From Tipula vernalis (Eukaryota > Arthropoda > Insecta > Diptera > Tipulidae): a stretch of 64,000 nucleotides of DNA. Made by a program: the position numbers and the translations under genes. This document shows, piece by piece, positions 11,545 through 22,607 of the stretch. The notes beneath the pieces were generated by a model. It was not told the origin of the DNA and ran no database searches. It was given only the letters and a program-made list of their open reading frames with translations. Position 1 is the stretch's first letter; each line of letters starts with the position of its first letter. Where the stretch lies: positions 254,452,461 to 254,516,460 of the forward strand of contig OY282559.1 of assembly GCA_958295665.1 (NCBI GenBank). The letters run 5' to 3'.

Positions 11545-11690
11545 CGGCGAATTATTGAAGCGTTGATTTGGAGTTAGGTTAAGGGTTAATTTTAAAGTTG
11601 ATTTGGGGTTGATTTTGTGATTGGAGTGAGGGTTTGGTTGGCGGTAAATTTGGTGATTGCGTTCAGAATTATGTTGCGATTGTGAAAATA
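11545..11690. repeat. Dispersed repeat also found at 36244-36380
   Basis: Shared landmarks are TTTGGAGTTA, GTTAAGGGTT, GATTTTGTGATT versus GATTTGGTGATT, and AGAATTATGTTGCGATT. It consists of a G/T-rich GTTGA-type sequence. The copy at 36.2 kb lies within a piggyBac remnant. Confidence 0.55.
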
Positions 11691-12400
11691 GCTTAGTTCT
11701 ATCCTAATTTTCTATATTCAAACTTCATGTAAAAATCATTTTAGAATCCCATTTCCGTTGCCGAATTACATATTGACAATATTCTATAACTTCAACTAAA
11801 ACCATTTTGTTGTCCTAATTTAATTGTACCTGTCAATTTCATTCGAAATCGGTTGAGAAACCGGCAACTTTCCTCTTGCTTTGCCATGTTCTACAACTTC
11901 ATCTAAAAATTGTTTTAGAATCCCATTTGCATTGCACCTATTGAGCTTCATTTTAATAGGTTAGGAAATGGTTAAGTTATATCCTATTTGGCCATATTCC
12001 AGAACTTCATCTAAAAATCATTTTAGACTCCCATTTCCATTGTACCTGTCGATTTTCTTCGTAATCGGTTAAATAAATAGCCAAGTTCCATCCTGCACGG
12101 CCATATTCCAACACTTCATCTACAAATCGTTTTTTAATACCATTTCCGTTGTACCTGACGAGTTTTATAGTAATCGGCAGAGAAACGGCCAAGTTCCGTC
12201 CTAACTGGCCATATTTCATAAATTCATCTAAAATAACGTGTGTTAACAATTAATCGGTCTAAAAATGAACAATGAATCGTTTTTCGTTTTGCTCGGAAAC
12301 CGATTAATCATCCATGCACTACTTATTACATCAAAGGATTCTTCTATTAAACTTGTACATCATGAAAAATTTATGCCGTTTTGTTTCTTCTTGTAACTCG
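11690..12400 (-). repeat. Reverse array of the 108-bp repeat plus terminal segment
   Basis: Reverse-orientation copies of the 108-bp repeat occupy 11690-12240 (landmarks TTGGCCATATTCCAGAACTT and ATTTTAGAATCCCATTTCC). They are followed by a segment containing GCTCGGAAACCG at about 12290-12400. The same order, array then GCTCGGAAACCG segment, occurs at 34480-34745, which marks this as the outer end of the repeat-bearing element. Confidence 0.65.
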
Positions 12401-13370
12401 TGAGCATTGTCCCGTTCAGTGAAAATTCACTTTTGTGGTTTGATTATTTAGCCATGTGTAGTACAATATAACAACGCGAAAACAATGTCATCAAATAGTG
12501 AAACTTAATTTAAATAAAATTTGAACAAAAAATACTTGAAGGTAAGATAAACAAGATAACATATTTTTTGATAACACAAAACCGAAATTTTGTTTGCCCA
12601 AAACCAGGGAAAATCACAATACACCATGGAAAATTCACTAAATAAAAACATTTGTACGTATACCGTTTATTCATACATATCCAAGACGGATAAACATAAT
12701 TCTTGAAAAGGTGAATAAATGATTATAAAACCTGTAAATAAAGTTTAACTGTTTTAAAAAGCTTCAGGGTAAGTACCTAAACAAAAATTAAATGAAAATA
12801 CATTTTTGGTCGGTTCTTGATTCTCTTTTATCCGGTCTCTATACAATAACAAACCCTGTATGAATTAAACAAAATTGAAAGAGGTAGCATAAAAGAAAAT
12901 TCACAAATTGATATATTTTGTTGTTGTTTTATTTTATCCTTATTACAACGGTTCGCTGAATAGATGCAAATAAAATTTACTATGGATAACCTCTTGGTTC
13001 TTTTTATGGCTGTTTAATAAAATTAATTAAAACCTAAAATTCAAATATTTGTAAACCACAATAATTCTACAACTTACTTTCATTATTATTTAATTATTTA
13101 TCGAAAAGTGACGAAACGGAAGTTATATTTGGGGGCCTTTATAAATTCTTACCGTAGTGGAATGAAGTCTGTGAAGTTAGCCCAAAATCTCAGCCCGAAA
13201 TAATTTGGTTCGTTTCTTGACTAAAAGGTGTGTAATTATTGTATAAAATGTAACACCATCCCGAAGAAAATATTTTAATCGATTCAAGAAAAATCGAAAT
13301 GTTTTTTTTTTTTTTGAAAATGTTGTTTGAAAATTTTCTTCTGGTGAAACATATTTTGTTACGTAATTCC
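12400..13370. other. No gene recognised
   Basis: A+T-rich sequence with short open frames only. No terminal repeats, RNA gene or protein motif seen. Confidence 0.5.
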
Positions 13371-13426
13371 AGGTCGGTACCTAGAGTTTCTCAAAACGGG
13401 ATCCCCTTTTTGTCTCAAACATCTGA

Positions 13427-13890
13427 CCGGGAAATCCCGTGATTTACTGGTTTTCGATTTTTAATTTTTTTTATATACTCGTTTAACTATATAACGGCAT
13501 AGGAATAATATATTATAGTAAAACCTCGGTCTAAGAGCCTAATTGGGGATTGGCCTGTCTCTGATTTCCGATTGTCGCTTGGATCCGAATGTAGAAAGTT
13601 TAAATATCCATACGTTTATCCATTAATAGTATTTTCAAGGCAAATTCAGACCGATTAGGAATGAACTTGGTTATTTATTAACCGATTACGCTGAAATTCA
13701 GAATCCATGATGGAAATGTGATTCTAAAATCAGTTTTAGATGAAGTGCTGGAATATCGCCAGTTAGAAAGGAACTTAGCTGTTTCTTAACAGATTATGTT
13801 GAAATTGAGCATGTATGATGGAAATGGGATTCTAGATGAAGTTCTGAAATATGGCCAATTAGGAAGGAAATTGACCATTCGTTAACCTTT
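13427..13890 (+). repeat. Fold-back terminal segment and 108-bp repeats
   Basis: 13427-13600 (landmarks GGCATAGGAATAATAT, CTAATTGGGGATTGGC, GATCCGA) matches 59297-59460. In both places it is followed by copies of the 108-bp repeat, here 13640-13890. This appears to be another outer end of the same repeat family. The array continues at 15005 after the SINE. Confidence 0.65.
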
Positions 13891-13895
13891 TATGA

Positions 13896-15004
13896 CACCG
13901 ACCAAACGGCTGAGTAGTTAAAGCTGCGGCGTCTGGATCGGGAGGTACAGGGTTCGCATCCTGATAGGGGCGGAATGCAAAAGGGATTTTTGATAATCTG
14001 ATTATGATCGGTGATGAAGATTAACACAACTATGACCCCTGTTGAGAGTGCCGATTCTATGAGCCGACCGACCTTTCATGTCAGCACTATAGGCTGGCAT
14101 GAACCAATGCAATGTGCAGGTGGTTTATACAAAACCGGTCTATAGCCGTACGTCAGTGGTTTGGCGTCTATTGGAGGGGAGGATCAAAGTTGAGTAGATT
14201 AATCTACTAGCTCCGTAACCTTCCAGTACCGTGTGCATCACGTGAGCTGTTCTGGTCATGTCATTAGGCAGCTGCGTGATGGGTACAATTGTGTAAGGAG
14301 TAACCTGTTCACAATTCCCAAGTGCACTTACTGCCTCCTCGTGGCAACCACTGGTAACTAAGGCCTTTTGGCACCTTTTGACCATTTCGCATAGGCTAAA
14401 GTATGGCGCTAAAGGAGAAAACCTTGACAAAAACCCTAATCTAAGGTGGAACAGCATATGCCGATGGATGAATGGCTGATAGGTTAATCAGTCCAAAATA
14501 TGCGGACTCTGGATACCAGGCACCCTCCAGTTTTACTTAGCCTTACTGTAGTAAAGCTGGGTGACCTACAAGCGATTTGCAATTCCCAGCAACTCGTAAG
14601 AGTAAAATCAAACGGAATACGGGGCAGGAGTAGGAATATACGGGAGTGGGACAGCCCTCTCGAAGTCCTTTGGCTCCAAAGCTACCGTCTTTCTAGCGGA
14701 ACTACATGCTGTAGTAAACATCTAGGAGGGAGAGCAATAAGCCCAGATAGTATGTATCACGTACCGGGAGGCAGTATTGTCAGGTTCATTAAGAACCTGA
14801 ATATTTACTGGACGGATAATTAAGCAGGGTCCAGCAAATAGATCTTTTAGGTCGCAGTGCGAAGTGGCTGATCGCCCGCATGACCCTCCAATAATAATAA
14901 TAATAATAGCCGTACGTCGTCGATTTGGCTACTACTGCGTAACGTAGGGCGGTAAAAGTGAACTGCGAAAGAGTTGGGAGTATGCTGAGCCCTAAAACAG
15001 ATTG
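13896..15004 (+). mobile_element. tRNA-derived SINE, split by a LINE derivative
   Basis: The head GGCTGAGTAGTTAAAG (13908-13923) resembles a class II (Leu/Ser) tRNA A box, and GGTTCGCATCC (13951-13961) is a near-perfect B box, so this is an internal RNA polymerase III promoter. The tRNA-like part cannot form a proper acceptor stem and continues into a unique body to about 14154. After the inserted LINE derivative (14155-14907) the body resumes from 14908 to about 15004, and the 108-bp array resumes at once. The SINE therefore sits inside the 108-bp repeat array. The boundaries are approximate. Confidence 0.6.
14155..14907 (+). mobile_element. Short LINE derivative, copy 1 (AAT tail, 11-bp target duplication)
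   Basis: This 753-bp element begins GTGGTTTGGCG and ends in (AAT)n. It is flanked by an exact 11-bp duplication AGCCGTACGTC (14144-14154 and 14908-14918). Reading 14600-14710 in one frame gives EYGAGVGIYGSG and SKATVFLAELHAVV, the RNase H domain found at the C-terminus of ORF2 in some LINE clades (I/LOA/R1 type). The 5' part has no LINE coding homology but shares short stretches with the 5' UTR of the DUF4780 LINE at 8.4 kb. Two further copies (22608-23312 and 43998-44720) start at the same place. Confidence 0.75.
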
Positions 15005-15135
15005 CACAGATTAAAACCGATATACGACGGAAATGGGAATCTAAAGTGAATTTTGCATACTGTTCTGCAAAATGATCAATTAGAAAGGAACTGGACCGTT
15101 TCTAAACCGATTATGGTGAAATTCGGTATGCACTA
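15005..15135 (+). repeat. 108-bp repeat, continuation
   Basis: About one and a quarter units of the 108-bp repeat in forward orientation directly after the SINE, completing the array broken at 13890. Confidence 0.6.
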
Positions 15136-15344
15136 TTTTCAAAAATAAAAGAGCTAATATTAGCTCCAGTTAAATTGCTACCACATTCACTATAGATGTC
15201 ACTGCAAAAACCTCTTCTAGATACAAACCGCCTTCATGCTGCTAGAAACGAATCCGTTGTTAGGTATTACACTACTTCAACATGTACAGCCTTTGTACTG
15301 AAACACACAAATATACAAAGTTAGACCTTAACCGCCTTTTGTCC

Positions 15345-15719
15345 ACGGTTTCATTTTAAATATGCATATACCGGCCCTGCATAGTCCAATCCTACCTTCA
15401 AGAACGGCCTTACAAATTGATCCCTATCTGCTGGTAGTTCACTTATTTGTTGACTTCTTACTTCTGGGCTGACCCTAAAGCATTGCAGGGGCTTTTTCGA
15501 ATAACCTTTCGAGTTATGTTTTCTGCGAATGATCCAAAACCTTTGTAAAATGAAACTCCACGTCAATTGGATACCAGAATGATGGTACTTATCATGAAAG
15601 TGCATCACAATTAATTCTGCAAGACGAGATTTATTGCAAATGATGATAGCATGCTTCGAATCTTCTGATAGTTTTGATTTCTGAAGTCGTCTTCCAACTC
15701 GTACTAGACCTTCATTATC
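15345..15719 (-). pseudogene. BEL/Pao pol, integrase start (copy 1)
   Basis: Minus-strand coding below the mariner insertion. Near the insertion it reads DNEGLVRVGRRLQKSKLS, the BEL/Pao segment before the integrase zinc-binding domain. It continues with HFHDKYHHSG, where the H and C residues of the zinc site are recognisable, and FLKVGLDYAGPV, the start of the integrase core at 15380-15355. Coding ends there, so the catalytic DDE core is missing. It joins the reading at 16951 in frame once the mariner is removed. Confidence 0.8.
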
Positions 15720-15721
15720 TA

Positions 15722-16948
15722 TTGGGTGTACAAATAAATTTTCGACCTTTTTAGATAGGTGTCGTTAGTATCACTGCTTGCATATTATTCAATCGGGCAA
15801 TACATGTTGAATAATTACTAGTGACATTTGTTCAAAGCGTAAACAACAATTATTTTCTTTGAACTTTGTGCAAAAAAACAACATTTGCGGGACTTTTTAC
15901 TTCATTATTTTTTGTTGAAGAAAAGTGCAGCGGAAACAAATCGTTTGCTTGTGGAAGTTTACGGTGAACATGTTCCATCGAAAACAACATACAAAAAGTG
16001 GTTTAAACGATTCAAAGTTGGTGATTTTGACGTAAGAGACAAAGAACGTGAAGGCAGACCAAGAAAATTTGAAGATACAGAATTGGAAGAATTGCTTGAT
16101 GTGGACCCTTGTCAGACTGAAAAACAATTGGCAGAAGAGTTGAATATTACCCAACAATGTGTTTCGCAACGTATACATGCAATGGGATTGGTTCAGAAGC
16201 TGGAAAATTGGGTGCCACACAAATTGAAAGAAAGGGACATGGAACGTCCGAAAATCATGTGCGAATTGTTGCTTCAACGACAACAAAGGAAAGGGTTTTT
16301 GCATCGGATCATCACTGAGAATGAAAAATGGATGTATTATGACAATCCAAAGCGCAAACCAGCGTGGGTCAAGCCAGGTGAACCAGGGCCGTCGACGCCA
16401 AAAGCAAATATTCATGGTTCGAAGGTGATGCTTTGTATTTGGTAGGATATGAAGGGTGTTGTCTACTATGAGCTGCTGAAAGAGCGTGAAACCACTACGG
16501 CCCAAGTTTATCGACGACAACTGATGCAAAACAAGCGGAATGGGACAAAAGGCACAATAAGATTATTTTGCAACATGACAACGCTAGGCCACATGTTGCT
16601 ATACCTGTCAATGATTACTTGGACAGGCAGAACTTGAAAATTCTACTCCACCCGCCGTATTCACCAGACATTGCTCCCTCTGATTACCACTTGTTCCGGT
16701 CGATGTAATCAGCCCTGGCACAGCAGCACTTCACTTCATATGAAAACGTCAAAAAATTGGTCGACGACTGGATCGCCTCGAAAGCCACCAGACTTCTTTC
16801 TTCGGGGAATCCGTTTATTGCCTGAACGATGGGCGAAGGTTATAGCTACCGAAGTAGCATACTTTGAATAAAACATTCTTTCATTTTCTACACAAACTAA
16901 TGTCTTTTATTTCAGTAAACAAGGTCGGAAATTTATTTGTACACCCAA
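15722..16948 (+). mobile_element. mariner element with TIRs and TA duplication
   Basis: The 1227-bp element is bounded by inverted repeats starting TTGGGTGTACAAATAAATTT (left 15722-15750) and its reverse complement ending at 16948. Each end is flanked by TA (15720-15721 and 16949-16950), the target duplication expected of the family. The two ends differ at a few positions, so the insertion is not very recent. It lies within a BEL/Pao pol gene. Confidence 0.92.
15885..16871 (+). pseudogene. mariner transposase, inactivated
   Basis: N-terminal DNA-binding region with two helix-turn-helix motifs (SAAETNRLLVEVYGE; EKQLAEELNITQQCVSQRIH), the linker VPHKLKERDMER and the catalytic domain of a mariner transposase (DD34D). 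Faults: the start codon is not clear; the first catalytic block reads TENEKW where the family has GDEKW, so the first aspartate is asparagine (codon 16320-16322); TGG has become TAG at 16443-16445; there is a frameshift near 16530, after which LQHDNARPH and SPDIAPSDYHLF carry the second and third aspartates; further stops follow near 16708. The minus-strand open frame here is only its antisense. Confidence 0.9.
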
Positions 16949-16950
16949 TA

Positions 16951-18920
16951 CATATGGACGTAACCATTTTAATCCGTCTTTTAATTTGTTACCCTTTTGT
17001 AATGCCATAATTTCAGCTTGCAAATGTTTCGCTTGGTCCTGTTTGCAACACCATTTAATTGACTGTTCAATTTCGGGTATTATAATAGGTCCAGCGCTTC
17101 TGTTTGTCTTCTCCTTTAATCTTGCATTTGATATGAACCGAAAAATCACAGCAAATACCATTATTAAACGGTTCCAATTTGAACATTTGGTCAGTAGCTC
17201 ATCATATAATGTGTTTTTCACATCTACTGCCATTGATGCTGTCCACTTGGGTTTTTGCTCTTCTCTACGTCTTGTAATTACGTTGTTGTGATGGACATTC
17301 ATGCTATAATTTCTTTAAGAAATCAGGTCCCTTCCACCATATATCCAAATTTATCAACTCGAGCGGATGCTGGATTCACATGTCTTGGAACTTGATGCTA
17401 TTGATTTCGCTAAAATATTTCCAAAATGTTCGATGTTCTATTGCCGACAAATGTTGTCCACCTTGCAGGATGATCGCTTAGCCAATCCAACACTATGGTG
17501 GAGTCGGTCCATGCAATTATCTCATCTTTGTTAACTCGTAATACTGCGCCTGTTGTAGTTAGTAATTTCGCTAACAAATGAGCATCATATAATTCGAGCC
17601 TTGCGATCGATAGTTGTTTGATCGGGGCTACCCTCGGTTTTGTAGTAAACAGGATGCACTCATGATCTCTATTTTTTGTTTTGTATCTGGCATATATAAC
17701 CGCTGCATACCCTCTCAAACTCGAGTCACTAAATCCGTGAAGTTGAACATTCGGTAACCCTTGTAGCAATCTAGGAATTTTTCTGTTCTCTAAAACAGAA
17801 AGATTGTTACATATACTTATCCATGTTTGCTTTATATCAGGCGGCAGCTCATCGTCCCAATTCGTTGGTGTTGTCCAAATATTTTGAAATAAACCTCTTA
17901 CTTTCAGTGTGACGGGCGTTAACCAACCTAACGGATCAAAAATCTTACTGCTCGTTTTGTATAGTTTGGTTTCCCCAGTTTTACTTTATAAGTAAAGACA
18001 TCCTTCTCTGGTTCACACTGTAGACCTAACACTTTTAAAGTGGCTTCTCTATCTTCAACCATTCGGAAATTAACTTCACGATCATTGACTGGAATGGTTT
18101 CTAAAAATTCTTTTGAATTAGAAACCCATTTGCGTAGTTTCATTTCGGAACTAGATAGTACTTTTGTCAAATTCATCTTTCAAAGTTATTGCCTTTGACA
18201 CCGTATCTGCTCCAGCCATTACATCATCAACATATGTATTCGCAAGTAATACCTGAGAAACAAACGGATAGTTAAACTGACTAATACGTGCTATCTCCTC
18301 CAACACACGCGTTGCTAAGTACGGGGCTGCTGCTGTTCCGTATGTGACGGTATTTAGTTGAAAACACTCAAAATTGCTGTGCTTGTTATCCCCCCACACA
18401 ATACATTGAAATTTTCTGTCTTCTTCTGTCACCAAAATTTGTCGATACATTTTTTCGATATCGCCTACTAATGCCACTCGAAACTGTCGGAACCGGAGCA
18501 AAATTTCTTATAGACTAGGTTGCATCCGCGGACCTACCAAGAGCGTATCACTCAGTGATAAATCCGAAGATATCTTGGACGAAGCATCAAACACAACTCT
18601 CATTTTAGCACTAGTGCTGTCCATTTGAATACTCCATGATGTGGAATGAATTCAGTACCCTTTTGAACAGATTCCTTATTTATCCTTGTCATATAGCACA
18701 ATGCTTTTTACTCATTCATAAAATCCTAATAAACTCCGCTGAATGTTGAGTTGCCGTTAAACTTCTTTTCTACCGACACTTGACTTTTTTTCGCCATCCA
18801 AAATGATTGATCTAACAGGTCCCTCTTATTGTTGAATGAAAATTTCACCACAAATCGTCCATCCTTGTTGCGTGTTGTCGTGAAGAGGTTAAATATATGT
18901 TCAACACCTAACAATAGGTC
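16951..18920 (-). pseudogene. BEL/Pao pol, RT and RNase H (copy 1)
   Basis: Minus-strand pol of a BEL/Pao LTR retrotransposon, in order from 18914 downward: N-terminal pol linker (NKDGRFVVKFSF), a degenerate stretch with stops, reverse transcriptase at 18501-18151 (VALVGDIEKMYRQILVTEED; active site TYVDDVMAGAD intact), thumb/connection 18176-17928 (LRKWVSNSKEF), RNase H-like region 17769-17410 (LHGFSDSSLRGYAAVIY; IARLELYDAHLLAKLL; AWTDSTIVLDWL), then the pre-integrase linker ending KWLRPYV at about 16951. Frameshifts break it in several places. The aspartic protease between gag and pol is missing. Confidence 0.88.
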
Positions 18921-18949
18921 AATATAAATGCCGGGTTTCCGGATCTAGC

Positions 18950-19480
18950 GTTTCACCTAAAATATATAGCAACCACGGGTCTCGAGAACTTCCATCTGGA
19001 CCTAGAGCGGCAAGTCCTCTTATAACTTCGTCGGATGACGAATGCTTTATGGTGTTGGATTTTGCACCGCAGCCTGGTTAATGAATATTCGTATAAATGC
19101 CTTAATTGTTTGTGATTTCCGGTCATACCTCTCCAATAACTTTTTGAAGGCTTCAAAATAATTTGTTTCAGTGATATTACAATGTTTTACCAAATTAGCT
19201 GCCTAACCCTTTAGCAGGCCCTTCAGATATTGGAATTTTTGTTCGGCTCGTAAGGATGTGCTGTCATCTGTCATGGATGGTTCTCAAATACAGGTCATAA
19301 AATGATTGCCATTCTGTGTTGTTCCCTGAGAAAGGTTCGATATGTATTTTAGGCAATTTGACCTCAGTCCTTTCCAGTTCATTGAGTTATTCATTGACAC
19401 AATCATTGTTCTACCTATTTCTATGCTATGCGAGTCATTGTATTCCCGCTTTTATGCTATGCGAGTCATTGTATTTCCCT
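18950..19480 (-). pseudogene. BEL/Pao gag fragment (copy 1)
   Basis: Minus-strand gag-like coding in mixed frames: KLPKIHIEPFSGNN with EWQSFYDLYL (about 19360-19290), an EQKFQYLKGLLKG block (about 19240-19205), FEAFKKLLERYD (about 19160-19125), and LGPDGSSRDPWLLYILGE (about 19005-18950). This is the order seen in BEL gag proteins. The next pol coding follows almost directly, so the C-terminal gag zinc knuckles and protease have been deleted. A 31-33 bp duplication (CAATGACTCGCATAGCATA twice, around 19425-19475) lies at the N-terminal side. Confidence 0.7.
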
Positions 19481-19544
19481 GAATCATGCTCCGAGTCGAC
19501 CTCGAATATGTTCTCTTTATCTTTCTCAAACGGCCTCAGTAACT

Positions 19545-20688
19545 CTTTTGTGCTGTTATAAATTTTTCAAAGTCGTAGAAGGTATGGATTCCCAAATCGT
19601 CATTAACAAACTTTTTAAAGCTTAAATTGATTCTGGGCGCTTTCTTGCTACTTCTAGCTTCATTATAGACCAAATATTTTCTATGGGATTTTAGTCTGGA
19701 CTGTACGAGAGCTACCTCTGAAAGTCAATTTTTCTATCTACAATTCAAAATTAATAACTCACAATTTTGGCGGAGTGGCACGGAGCGTTGTCCTGTTGAA
19801 AAATAAATTTGCAAGTCTCGCCAGAAAGGTTTAACGCAGAAGGCTCAAATTCTTTCTGAAGGACCTGCAGATAAACAGCTGCTGTAACGCTGGAACTAAG
19901 GAAGCACAATCGACCGGTTTCATTTCCAGAAAAGCATCCCCAGACCATAACTCATTCTTTTTTCGGTGGAAGTCTTAAAACATATTCGTTGCTAAGTCTC
20001 TCGCCAGGTTTTCTCCTTACGAGAATTCTTCCATCTCCAACATGCAGCTTGAATTTTGATTCATCGGAGAAAATCACATCATTCCACATCTCTTGAGTCC
20101 AAGAGACATGCTCCTGGGCCCATAGGAAAGTTTTTTTTTTTCACTCGTAATGTGATCTCAGGCTTCTGGACTGGTTTCAGTGCTTTCAAACAAGCTTTAA
20201 CAAGTCTTTTTCTCACTAAGCTGGCTAAAATTTGTTTTCCCGTTGCTCGCTCAAGATCTCCTCTTATGTCCGATGAAGTTTTAAAACTGTTCCGACAACA
20301 TTGTAATATTAAAAATTCTAAAATCTCTAAAAATTTATCAAATTCAATGAATCAGAGGTGTATCGCTGTAATAAAAGCAAATGGTGGCCCAACAAAATAT
20401 TAATAGTAAATATAGAATTTCTATAAATCAGTAAAAAACCAAAAACAAATTAAATAATAAGTGTTTAATTTATTCCATTACTTTAAGTCCAATCAACGTA
20501 TTTTGAATATTTTGGCATTTTTCAAAGTTTCCCCCTAAATTGCAGGTACATTTTTTTTCCAAAAATTAGGTCATAGATGTATTTAAAATGAAACAATAAG
20601 CCAATTGCTTTCAAAAGTTTTTAATTTTAGCAAAAAAAGACTCCAATGTGTAATAAAATGTGTTTGCCCAGTTTTTTTCCCAGCACTG
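19545..20688 (-). pseudogene. Tc1-like element and transposase, second copy
   Basis: Minus-strand transposase of the Tc1 family. The catalytic blocks are all readable: VIFSDESKFKLHVGDGRILV (about 20075-20015), VMVWGCFSGNETG and FQQDNAPCHSA (19948-19751), and SPD then a stop where Leu is expected, then NPIENIW (about 19700-19675). The three catalytic residues are present but stops and frameshifts inactivate the gene. The upstream end carries a terminal repeat whose outer end, read inward, is CAGTGCTGGGAAAAAAACTG (20688 downward), followed outside by TA at 20689-20690. The matching 3' terminal repeat is absent, so the element is truncated where it meets the BEL gag fragment. Confidence 0.85.
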
Positions 20689-20699
20689 TATGTTTTAAG

Positions 20700-21050
20700 T
20701 AATTTATTAAATTAAATTTAACGAAACCCACTTAACGAAACTTAATAAACTTTACGCACTGAACCCAAAAAACCCAAAGCTCATTTTATTTAGTACATAC
20801 AATTTTCAAAATTACATTGTTTCTTGTGGTACAAATTTTAACAGTGTACATGAATAATTTCATTGTATGCAACCACTTCAATTGATAATTCTATTTATAT
20901 AAAAATTAATTTAAAAACCTAATTGGATGAACAACAATATTTAAAAACCCTAAACCATTATACAATATAAGATAAGTATACATTTGCGTTTAACCCATTA
21001 TTTTTTAGCTACTACACATAAACTAATACATTTTTGTTTGGTTTTGTTTT
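20700..21050. other. No gene recognised
   Basis: A+T-rich DNA between the Tc1 copy and the candidate exons. Nothing identified. Confidence 0.5.
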
Positions 21051-21056
21051 TTACAG

Positions 21057-21114
21057 TTTATACGGTGAAACACAACATATCTGATCTGGATCACATCTGT
21101 AAACTCCAACATAG
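21057..21114 (+). CDS. Candidate internal exon (58 nt)
   Basis: A pyrimidine-rich tract ending TTTTTTACAG (to 21056) and a donor ATAG then GTAAAC (21115) bound a 58-nt stretch. Only one frame is open and it gives YTVKHNISDLDHICKLQH, with normal amino acid composition unlike the surrounding DNA. No family was recognised. Its phase (two bases left over) does not match the open frame of the candidate exon at 21633, so they may not be neighbours in one transcript. Confidence 0.28.
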
Positions 21115-21632
21115 GTAAACACTTAAAAGTGTTAAATTTATTCTAACTGGCTGAGATTGCAATAAAAAAAACCGGCTCGGACTAGTTAATCTATGTTTAA
21201 ACTTAATTTTGAAATAGATATATAACTTCACATCTAGGCTTGGTGCCGTGAAATAAAGCCAGAGGTTTTAATGCTATAAAATAAATGAAGGCTTTAATTC
21301 GGAATTAAGCTTCGACATATTTTTATAAAGCGTAATAAAATCCTTGGGTCTTATTTCACTTTCACTAGTAAGTTATAGGATTTTAAAATATTCTATTTAA
21401 TTTTATATAATACTATATTCCGTCATTCGTAAAAAAATGTTGGCTTTTATTTCTCTTCACAAAAGTGAAAAAAACCCTCGAAAATATAATTGGACATTAT
21501 TGGTGGCTTTAATGAATTAAAGGCCTACTTTTTTCGATTATTGATAGCATTGTTTTATCAATATTTTGAAGATACAATTAATAAGCATCGTCTTTAAAAG
21601 TTATTATTATATTTTTTCTTCTTTTTTGACAG

Positions 21633-21803
21633 AGATCGCACCCGAAACAACGCTATTTTATATTTTTATCGAAAACAACTTGTACACAACAACCAAAACG
21701 TTATTTAAAGCCGTGGAACTACTGCTTATATTTTATTTCAATTTTAATATGAGTTATCTAAAAGAGATCAGCTCAACAATGCAGATAATTCAAAATTTAT
21801 TAG
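21633..21803 (+). CDS. Candidate exon abutting the fold-back element
   Basis: A strong acceptor (TTTTTTCTTCTTTTTTGACAG) precedes 171 bases that stay open in one frame, containing TTTKTLFKAVELLLIFYF and MSYLKEISSTMQIIQNLL. The end TTAG then GTATAT is a usable donor that coincides with the first bases of the fold-back element (21799). On the far side of that element, GCGTTTG then GTAAGT (donor at 25277) is an even better donor, so the exon may originally have continued there and been cut by the insertion. No protein family was recognised. Confidence 0.3.
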
Positions 21804-22607
21804 GTATATATAGTATGTTACGGCTAATGTACATAGAGCGGCGAATATGTACATTCGCCGGTAAATGTGCATATTCGCCTGTTACTTTGGGTAATGTGAG
21901 TTCAACCTATATTTACCTACTATTTGGCTAATGTACATATTTGCCGGTTAACATTGGTAAATGTGTATAAATTATTTTATGTAGATTATTTATGCTAGTT
22001 ACTTTTTGTAATTAAGAAACAATTAAGATGGACCTGACCTGTTTCTTGACCGATTATGATGAAACTTGACATGGTTGATGGAAATGGAATTCTAAAATGA
22101 TTTTTGAATAAAGTTCAGGAATATGGACAACTAAGATGGAACTTTGCTGTTTCTTGATCGATTATGATGAAATTTGACATGGGTGATGGAAATGGGATTC
22201 TAAAGTGATTTTTGGGTAAATTTCTGGAATATGGCCAATTTAGATGGAACTCTGCTGTTTCTTGACCGATTATGATAAAATTAGGAATGGGCGATGGAAA
22301 TGAGATTCTAAAATGATTTTTTGGATAAAGTTCTGGAATGTGGCCAATTAAGGTGAAACTTCGCTGTTTATTGACCGCTTATGATGAAATTTGACATGGG
22401 TGATGGAAATGGGATTCTAAAATGATTTTTATGTAGTGATAGGAAATCATAAGGGCTCGTCACGAGCACTTTCGCATTTAAGAAATGGAGCAAGCATTTT
22501 TTGGAGATAAATAAACAAATAAAATACAAAAAATTCAATAAATCATATTTTATTTAAGAAAAAAGGGGATGTACTACATTCTATTACGGCGGTTTTAGTC
22601 GGTTACC

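Noticed and set aside
13896..13970. tRNA gene
   Set aside because: A and B boxes are present but no paired acceptor stem exists and the sequence continues into a SINE body.
14500..14823. Open frame of 107 codons shared by two loci (also 22901-23224)
   Set aside because: It is a shadow frame; the meaningful reading is the RNase H segment in another frame of the LINE derivative.
15897..16529. Long open frame on the minus strand (210 codons)
   Set aside because: It is the antisense of the mariner transposase gene and has no independent protein character.
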